A stretch of 11,083 nt of DNA from DATGCT01 sp964639325 (GTDB taxonomy: Bacteria; Patescibacteriota; Minisyncoccia; UBA6257; GWB1-50-10). Position 1 is the stretch's first letter, and every line of letters begins with the position of its first letter. The stretch lies in contig CAZXDO010000008.1 of the NCBI GenBank assembly GCA_964639325.1, positions 1-11,083 of the forward strand, written 5' to 3'. A program made the translations under genes and the position numbers. This document shows positions 6,816 to 11,083 of the stretch, piece by piece. The notes beneath the pieces were generated by a model. The model was not told the DNA's origin. It was given only the letters and a program-made list of their open reading frames with translations, and made no database searches.

Positions 6816-7792
6816 AACTTAGGTGTTTTAATCATTTCTGTTAAAGTTTTAATTACTGCTTCTGATATAGGTATTCCGGCTAAATTTTCAATCCAACCCC
6901 ATTGACCGTTTGGATTTAATTCAAGGAAAACATATTCATTGTTCGGAGTAACTATCATATCGATTGCTCCAAAGTTTAAATCAAAATGATTAACAATTTC
7001 AAAACAGAAACTTTTTATCCGACGAGGTAATTCAAACAGAGTGTGAGGTACGTTTTCATTGTCGTATCTCCGCCAGTCATATTTGGTTTTTTCACTTTTT
7101 TGTGAATCAATTTTACAAGCAAATATTTCATTTCCTATTACTGTTATTCGTAGTTCAAAATTTTTTGGAATATATTCTTGTAATAGTGTAGGGCAATATT
7201 TTACAAGTTCAATATCTCTTGCATTTTCCTGAGTTATGACATTCGTGTATATGTACTTAAATTTATTTCCTCTTTTGATGAAACCGCCAGAAATTGGTTT
7301 TATTGCAACAATTCTGTATTTTTTTATAAATCTTTCAGCTTCTTTGGGTTCATTGGTAATCAGGGAATCGGGAATTTTAATTCCATTCTTCTTTGCAATC
7401 TCGTTTTGATATAGTTTACTGCCAGCAGGTACGTTGTTACGAGGATGGTTAACCCAAAATTTTTCTCTAAGTATATCCCACAGCCACATTAATGTTCTCT
7501 TGGATTCACTTTGTGCAAATTCCACCAGTTTTTTGTCTTTTATATCAGAACTTATTTCATTGTCTTCGGGACGTCTATATCAAATACTTTTTACTTGTGT
7601 TAAATCGACAACTCCGTGTGTTGGGGTAATGAGGGTTAATTTATTTTCTCGATCGGATTGATAAATATTTATCCTGTATTTTAAGGGATAATCTTCGGTG
7701 TTAAATCTGCAGAATTTGATGTTTCTGTCATGCAATTTTTGGATAACAATATCACTGTGTGCATCAATTTTATTCGTTACTATTAGTATCAT
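6809..7792 (-). pseudogene. Graspetide-type ATP-grasp ligase (MvdD/PsnB-like), interrupted by in-frame TGA at codon 71
   Basis: ATP-grasp ligases of this type phosphorylate Asp/Glu side chains of a precursor peptide and join them to Thr/Ser (ester) or Lys (amide). The frame 7792-6809 is in phase over 327 codons, a normal length, with one TGA at 7582-7580. The N-terminus ILIVTNKIDAHSDIVIQKL with FNTEDYPL is the family's pre-ATP-grasp signature. TGA falls just before YRRPEDN, where relatives have WYRRP. Then come FWVNHP, IPDSLITN, Lys165 (AIKPISGG), QEYIP with FELRITVIG, the conserved KIDSQKSEKTKYDWRRYD block (about 227-243), Asp278 (FGAIDMI) and metal-binding Glu291/Asn293 in FLELNPNGQWGW. All catalytic motifs after the stop are intact. 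Pieces as written are 7580-7792 (70 aa) and a silent 3' part. The start is fixed by AAGGAGG 7 bases before ATG. Family assignment is secure; whether it is active depends on the TGA. Confidence 0.88.
7580..7582 (-). other. In-frame TGA at the conserved Trp of the WYRRP motif
   Basis: The - strand reads ATT TGA TAT AGA CGT CCC, that is I-stop-Y-R-R-P. A single G-to-A change from TGG would explain it, and frame and homology continue perfectly on both sides. Confidence 0.85.
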
Positions 7793-7799
7793 TTCAAAA

Positions 7800-7806
7800 C
7801 CTCCTT
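7800..7806 (-). promoter_or_regulatory. Strong Shine-Dalgarno of the ATP-grasp gene
   Basis: AAGGAGG on the - strand sits 7 bases before ATG 7792. It is the best ribosome binding site in the window and fixes this start. Most other genes here lack one. Confidence 0.85.
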
Positions 7807-7837
7807 ATTTTTTAATTATTTTTAAAATTCTGTCTTG

Positions 7838-7866
7838 ATAATATAATTATTAATAAGTTTTGTCAA
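7838..7866 (-). promoter_or_regulatory. Sigma-70-type promoter of the ATP-grasp gene
   Basis: TTGACA (7866-7861), a 17-base spacer and TATTAT (7843-7838) on the - strand. The -35 lies inside the last codons of the TPR gene. The expected start is near 7831, leaving a leader of about 40 bases with the strong ribosome binding site. The ligase can therefore be expressed apart from the upstream genes. Confidence 0.75.
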
Positions 7867-8488
7867 CTATACCCTGAAGTTGTTTTTTAAAAAGTTCGTA
7901 GGACGGTTCATTTATTTCATTTATTATTTTTAAAGATTCTTCAGCATATTTTTTAGCTTTGTCTTTTTTTCCAGCTTTGTTGTTTATTAGTGCAATATTT
8001 ATTAATGGACTTATTTTTAATTCCTTATTTTTGGATTTTTCCAGGGCTTGGTTATAAAAATTTATTGCTTTGTCAAAATTGTTCTGGTCTTTTTCTAACA
8101 TCCAGGCTCTTTGGTAAGCATTACCTAAATCGTTGTATATCATCGTATTTTCTGGATTAATCTCCAGAGCTTTTTTATATAATTTTATTGCTTCCTTAAA
8201 ATTGTTTTGGTGATGATAGATTGTACCTATGCCCCTATATGCTTTGAAATTGTCTGTTTTTTTGAGTTGCTTGAAATACTTCAGAGCCTTTTTTTGAATT
8301 TCTCTTTTTTTTAATTTATTTTTTTCGGATATTGCTAATTGATCTAACGACCTTCCGAGTATTTCTAATACGTTCCCCATTTTATCTGGTGGAAGGTTCT
8401 TATTTAATAAAGTTTTTCCGAGATTAATAGCCTTGTTAAGTTCTCTGTTTTGATAGAATTTGTTCAGTTTTAAATATTCATTTTCCAT
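7850..8488 (-). CDS. TPR-repeat protein in the graspetide cluster
   Basis: This is a soluble 212-residue helical protein with no signal peptide or membrane segment. Clear tetratricopeptide repeats cover about 82-115 (YRGIGTIYHHQNNFKEAIKL, then KALEINPEN), about 116-152 (IYNDLGNAYQRAW, then FDKAINFYNQALE, with a short insertion between helices) and about 160-193 (LINIALINNKAGKKDKAKKY, then AEESLKI). The N-terminal 80 residues look like degenerate TPR helices (LNKAINLGKTLLNKN, LEILGRSLDQ). TPRs bind peptides or proteins. The position between the precursor and the ligase suggests a scaffold, chaperone or regulator for the peptide, but this is context only. The start ATG 8488 lies 6 bases after a TATAAT, so the mRNA is probably leaderless. 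Confidence 0.85.
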   Translation of the reverse strand: MENEYLKLNKFYQNRELNKAINLGKTLLNKNLPPDKMGNVLEILGRSLDQLAISEKNKLKKREIQKKALKYFKQLKKTDNFKAYRGIGTIYHHQNNFKEAIKLYKKALEINPENTMIYNDLGNAYQRAWMLEKDQNNFDKAINFYNQALEKSKNKELKISPLINIALINNKAGKKDKAKKYAEESLKIINEINEPSYELFKKQLQGIVDKTY

Positions 8489-8494
8489 ATTTAG

Positions 8495-8503
8495 ATTATA
8501 ACA
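8495..8503 (-). promoter_or_regulatory. Extended -10 promoter of the TPR gene (leaderless mRNA expected)
   Basis: The - strand reads TGTTATAATCTAAATATG: a TGn extended -10 whose predicted start coincides with the ATG at 8488. It lies right after the T tract of the upstream terminator, so the TPR gene has its own promoter where precursor transcription stops. Confidence 0.6.
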
Positions 8504-8505
8504 TT

Positions 8506-8535
8506 AAAAGAAAAAGGACTGTGGTAACAGTCCTT
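8506..8535 (-). terminator. Intrinsic terminator between precursor and TPR genes
   Basis: On the - strand AAGGACTGT, loop TACC, ACAGTCCTT form a perfect 9-bp stem (8535-8514) followed by a T-rich run (TTTCTTTT). It starts about 22 bases after the precursor stop. A terminator just after a RiPP precursor gene is a common way to make more peptide than enzyme. Confidence 0.85.
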
Positions 8536-8557
8536 GTAATTTTCTAATTGATTTTGG

Positions 8558-8743
8558 TTAATCAGCATCTTGGTCGGTATCAGTATCACCTTCACCATGT
8601 GTGTCCGTTTCTACTGTAGTTACAGTTCCACCGCTGTTTCTAGGATAGTCCCTCATTTGAAGCTCTTCATCATATTCGGAGTTTATCTTTACAGAAACAG
8701 CTGGGTCTTCTTCAAATTGTGATATAAAAATTTCCTTTTTCAT
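8558..8743 (-). CDS. Candidate graspetide precursor peptide (61 aa)
   Basis: ATG 8743 is preceded by AAGGGAG about 7 bases upstream and by a consensus promoter. The frame extends upstream to 8821, but that part would contain the promoter. The leader is about residues 1-39 (MKKEIFISQFEEDP..., acidic, ending PRNSGG). The C-terminal 22 residues are almost only Thr, Asp, Glu, Gly and Val: TVTTVETDTHGEGDTDTDQD then AD, with Thr at 40, 42, 43, 46, 48, 54, 56 and acids at 45, 47, 51, 53, 55, 57, 59, 61. Alternating hydroxyl and acidic residues are what graspetide ligases link as esters. Lys and Cys are absent from the core, so amide links or lanthionine-type chemistry are not expected. It does not match microviridin (TxKxPSD) or plesiocin (TTxxxxEE) cores as I know them. 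The role is inferred from composition and from the ligase gene. Confidence 0.72.
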   Translation of the reverse strand: MKKEIFISQFEEDPAVSVKINSEYDEELQMRDYPRNSGGTVTTVETDTHGEGDTDTDQDAD

Positions 8744-8788
8744 TTTAAGCTCCCTTCTTATTTGATAAATGTTAATAATACTTTTTAA

Positions 8789-8818
8789 ATTATATAGTTT
8801 TTTAGCTCTATTTGTCAA
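8789..8818 (-). promoter_or_regulatory. Consensus sigma-70 promoter of the precursor gene
   Basis: TTGACA (8818-8813), 18-base spacer, TATAAT (8794-8789) on the - strand, both hexamers perfect. Transcription should start near 8782, giving a leader of about 39 bases with ribosome binding site AAGGGAG (8757-8751). It is one of the strongest promoters in the window. Confidence 0.85.
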
Positions 8819-8896
8819 CAAGTTAAACTGGGTATTTTAATTATTTTTCTTGGCCCATTTTTCCTCTTATAGAATTCCCACTTTTAGAGAATTTAT

Positions 8897-8905
8897 TGGT
8901 ATAAT
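8897..8905 (+). promoter_or_regulatory. Extended -10 promoter of the Nramp-like gene
   Basis: TGGTATAAT, identical to the CAP gene promoter element. The start would be near 8912, about 29 bases before ATG 8941; that leader is AT-rich and has no Shine-Dalgarno. No clear -35. Confidence 0.6.
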
Positions 8906-8940
8906 AAGAGAGTCGGTATTTAAATATTTATTTTTTAAAA

Positions 8941-10341
8941 ATGAGTGATTTTTCTCCTTTAGAAAAACGTGAGTTGCCGCCGGCTCCCCATTGGTCTAAA
9001 GCAATTGGTGTAGGGCTGGTGGTTATGGGGCTTGCTATTGGAACGGGCGAGCTTATTATGTGGCCTCATTTGATTGTAAAGCACGGAATGGGTCTTTTGT
9101 GGTTGGCTCTTTTGGGAATTACTTTTCAATATTTTATTAACCGTGAAGTGGCGAGGCATAGTTTGGCAACCGGAGAAGGTTTTTTTACCAGTTCTGCCAG
9201 GGTATTAAAGTGGACTCCATTATTTTGGCTTTTTGCGGTAATTCTTTTATATATCTGGCCCGGCTGGGCAAGTTCTATCGGCACAATACTAGTTGAGCTT
9301 TTTGGATTTGGTTCGCATCTTATGTGGTCTTGGGTTTCTCTTGGGCTTGTTTTGTTGCTTACTTTTGTAGGCAGGGTGGCTTACATTACCCTGGAGCGTT
9401 CTCTTAAAATTACCGTCCCGGTATTTTTCTTGATTCTAGCGGGGGTTAGTTTTTTCAATCTCACCCCAGAAATTTTAGGGGAGGCCTTAAGAGGACTTAT
9501 TAATTTTGGCAGTATTCCTAAAGGAGTTGATATAAATGTTCTTTTAGGGGCGGTAGTATTTGCCGGAGCCGGAGGGATGCTCAATTTGTGCGTGGGTTTA
9601 TGGTATAAGGACAAACAAGTGGGTATGGGAAAATATGCCGGAAGAATTGTTAATCCGATTACGGGTAAACAAGAAGCAGTTGGTGTTTCCGGTTCCACTT
9701 TTGAGATAAACAAGGAGAATATTAAAAAATGGAAAAAGTGGATGCGTTACATAACGGTTGACCAAGGAGTTATATTTTGGCTTTTGGGTTTTATCACCCT
9801 TTTTCTTTTAAGCGTTAATGCTTATGCCGTTCTTTCACCGCAAGGACTCACACCTGAGGGGATGGATGTTGCGGTAGTCCAGGCTCATATTTTTGGAAAC
9901 TTATGGGGGACAATAGGCTTCAAAGTGTTTCTGATTATGGCTTTTCTTATGCTTTTTTCTGTGATGTGGACAGTAATTGACGCTTTGACCAGAATGGTAA
10001 GCGATATTGTTTATACCAATTCAAGAACGGGACCAAATAAGAAAATTTTTAGGTGGTTTGAAAAAATTTCTCTAAGCCGGCTTTACTATACAATTATTGT
10101 CGGGGTGGTGATTATAGGTGCTTTTCTTCTTCCTTTAGAACAGCCCCTGACCTTGCTTGTTATATCCGGGGTGTTGGGAGGATTAACTATGGCTTTATAT
10201 ACTCCTTTTCTTGTGTATTTAAATAATTTTAGATTACCTAAAGCCATCCGGCCCGGTTTTCTTACCAACATCATTATGGTTGGTATTTCTTTGTTTTATA
10301 TTTATTTTTCTTATCGGATTATTCTTAACGCTTTTGGGTAA
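8941..10341 (+). CDS. Nramp-fold (SLC11-like) membrane transporter lacking canonical metal-binding motifs
   Basis: This 466-residue inner-membrane protein has about 11 hydrophobic helices (roughly 21-45, 50-66, 92-112, 126-147, 155-173, 199-221, 272-295, 320-347, 382-397, 402-428, 440-463). The helix-1 break reads GLAIGTGELIMWPH, where classical Nramp proteins have DPGN. The helix-6 break reads VVFAGAGGMLNLCVGLWY, where MntH/DMT1 have MPH. Similar GTGE-type proteins are commonly labelled Nramp family, but their substrate is, to my knowledge, not established. A soluble loop of about 45 residues (223-268) follows helix 6. The protein could carry Mn/Fe/Mg or something else. It is divergent from the peptide cluster (198 bases between start codons) and single-gene, ending at the shared terminator. 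No functional link to the peptide cluster is shown. Confidence 0.75.
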   Translation: MSDFSPLEKRELPPAPHWSKAIGVGLVVMGLAIGTGELIMWPHLIVKHGMGLLWLALLGITFQYFINREVARHSLATGEGFFTSSARVLKWTPLFWLFAVILLYIWPGWASSIGTILVELFGFGSHLMWSWVSLGLVLLLTFVGRVAYITLERSLKITVPVFFLILAGVSFFNLTPEILGEALRGLINFGSIPKGVDINVLLGAVVFAGAGGMLNLCVGLWYKDKQVGMGKYAGRIVNPITGKQEAVGVSGSTFEINKENIKKWKKWMRYITVDQGVIFWLLGFITLFLLSVNAYAVLSPQGLTPEGMDVAVVQAHIFGNLWGTIGFKVFLIMAFLMLFSVMWTVIDALTRMVSDIVYTNSRTGPNKKIFRWFEKISLSRLYYTIIVGVVIIGAFLLPLEQPLTLLVISGVLGGLTMALYTPFLVYLNNFRLPKAIRPGFLTNIIMVGISLFYIYFSYRIILNAFG

Positions 10342-10392
10342 GAGTAAATTGTTTTTTATTTTATATGATTTGTAAGGTAAGGTTTTAGGAAT

Positions 10393-10430
10393 AAAAAAAG
10401 AGCCTTGTGATAAGGCTCTTTGTCTTTTTA
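10393..10430. terminator. Bidirectional terminator between convergent genes
   Basis: AAAGAGCCTT (10397-10406) pairs with AAGGCTCTTT (10412-10421). The + strand follows with GTCTTTTT and the - strand with a run of T (A run 10393-10399). It serves both the transporter and the small membrane protein gene. Confidence 0.85.
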
Positions 10431-10438
10431 AAGTTTTT

Positions 10439-10936
10439 TCAAGCATTTTCAGCTTGTGACTTTCTGTCGAGTGATCTGAAAAGCAATCCGGCTCCTACCA
10501 TAGATACATACGCTGTAATCAAAATCATTAATGCTTTTTCCATGCGTTGCTGGTAAAGTGTTTCCGCAAGCGCTAAATTTTCCTGCGTTATTGCAAAATT
10601 GTAATCCGGTAGGAAATTAAAAATAGCGTTGACCGATTCAATCATCCATACATCAGCAAAAGGGAATACCAAAAGGTAAATCATAGCTTTTCCCCAAAAA
10701 GGGATGTCGGTTTGAATACCAAAGCGGTCAAGTAATCCGGATGGTAGTAAAAATTGGGCCAGGAAGAAGGGTAATATAAAAATTACTGCTCCTGTTAAAC
10801 CAACTAAATCCAAAATAGGGCTTGTTACTCGGAAAAAGTGTGCCATTATCAAAGCTATTAAAAAAACAATGATTCCGGCAATGGGACTTACGGCCATAAT
10901 CAAGCCAAGCTTTTCAATAAGATTTTCTCTTTTCAT
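10439..10936 (-). CDS. Small four-helix membrane protein, unknown function
   Basis: 165 residues, ATG 10936, ending ...QAENA at a TGA stop just before the shared terminator. Hydrophobic segments at about 11-33, 41-65, 81-98 and 134-155 predict four membrane helices, with an outside or inside loop at 99-133 (FNFLPDYNFAITQENLALAE, then TLYQQRMEK). No motif or family is recognised. A promoter lies directly upstream and there is no Shine-Dalgarno. The TGA stop followed by a terminator is good evidence that UGA means stop in this genome. Confidence 0.75.
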   Translation of the reverse strand: MKRENLIEKLGLIMAVSPIAGIIVFLIALIMAHFFRVTSPILDLVGLTGAVIFILPFFLAQFLLPSGLLDRFGIQTDIPFWGKAMIYLLVFPFADVWMIESVNAIFNFLPDYNFAITQENLALAETLYQQRMEKALMILITAYVSMVGAGLLFRSLDRKSQAENA

Positions 10937-10965
10937 AATATTAAAATTTTAAATGTTCTGGTTAA

Positions 10966-10994
10966 ATTGTATCAAAAATGTGGTATTTTGTCAA
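10966..10994 (-). promoter_or_regulatory. Sigma-70 promoter of the small membrane protein gene
   Basis: TTGACA (10994-10989), 17-base spacer, TACAAT (10971-10966), with TGA before the -10 (extended). The start would be near 10959, 23 bases before the ATG. Confidence 0.8.
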
Positions 10995-11009
10995 TGGCAG
11001 GGTTTACCT

Positions 11010-11038
11010 TTGACAAATATTTAAATTGGTTTTATAGT
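11010..11038 (+). promoter_or_regulatory. Outward sigma-70 promoter for a gene beyond the window
   Basis: TTGACA (11010-11015), 17-base spacer, TATAGT (11033-11038). It is back-to-back with the promoter at 10966-10994. No start codon of the driven gene can be identified before the window ends. Confidence 0.65.
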
Positions 11039-11083
11039 ACGGGAAGTTAATTGCAATAGAATGTACTTTAAAAATTGAAAATT

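Noticed and set aside
7580..7582. UGA reassigned genome-wide (as Gly in Gracilibacteria/Absconditabacteria, or Trp as in Mycoplasma)
   Set aside because: TGG is the Trp codon throughout, no other reading frame in the window carries an internal TGA, and TGA ends the 10439-10936 gene immediately before a terminator. Gly would also not fit the WYRRP motif.
7560..7582. Selenocysteine codon with a SECIS element
   Set aside because: The bases after TGA form only a 3-bp GTC/GAC stem, and relatives have Trp rather than Cys at this site.
1..11083. tRNA, rRNA, CRISPR array or transposase gene
   Set aside because: No cloverleaf, rRNA motif, regularly spaced repeat or transposase reading frame was seen on either strand by eye; a covariance-model scan was not possible.

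Overview
The window is AT-rich bacterial DNA with compact genes. Short lysine-rich proteins, single-gene transcripts, a CAP-domain surface protein, sparse regulation and little Shine-Dalgarno signal fit a Candidate Phyla Radiation (Patescibacteria) genome assembled from the environment. That assignment is an inference from style, with no marker gene to confirm it. The standard code fits: TAA is the main stop, TGG is used for Trp throughout, and TGA ends the membrane protein gene at the right edge just before its terminator.

Left part (1-5184, + strand) is a defence operon. It holds the 3' half of a type I specificity subunit (hsdS), a Shedu/DUF4263-like PD-(D/E)XK nuclease, an HsdR motor subunit broken by a one-base deletion near 2198, and a GIY-YIG (T5orf172-type) nuclease with a possible modified-DNA-reader C-terminus. 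hsdM should lie upstream of the window.

Middle (5185-6815, + strand) holds a 53-residue lysine-rich protein with its own terminator and a membrane-anchored CAP-domain protein with a coiled-coil tail. Two diverged copies of a GGGGTCAGG/TACCTTTTT repeat bracket the CAP gene, and one copy carries a long UUCG-capped hairpin. A 22-codon ORF remnant lies beside the other copy.

Next (6787-8818, - strand) is the most interesting part: a candidate graspetide (ATP-grasp RiPP) cluster. In transcription order it has a 61-residue precursor with a Thr/Asp/Glu-rich C-terminal core, an intrinsic terminator, a TPR protein that looks leaderless, and an MvdD/PsnB-like ATP-grasp ligase with its own consensus promoter and strong ribosome binding site. 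The ligase is interrupted by a single in-frame TGA exactly where the family's WYRRP motif needs Trp. It is therefore a fresh nonsense mutation, an assembly error, or a readthrough site.

Right part (8897-11083) has a divergently transcribed Nramp-fold transporter that lacks the canonical metal-binding motifs, convergent with a small four-helix membrane protein across a shared bidirectional terminator. The window ends with a pair of back-to-back consensus promoters, one pointing out of the window.
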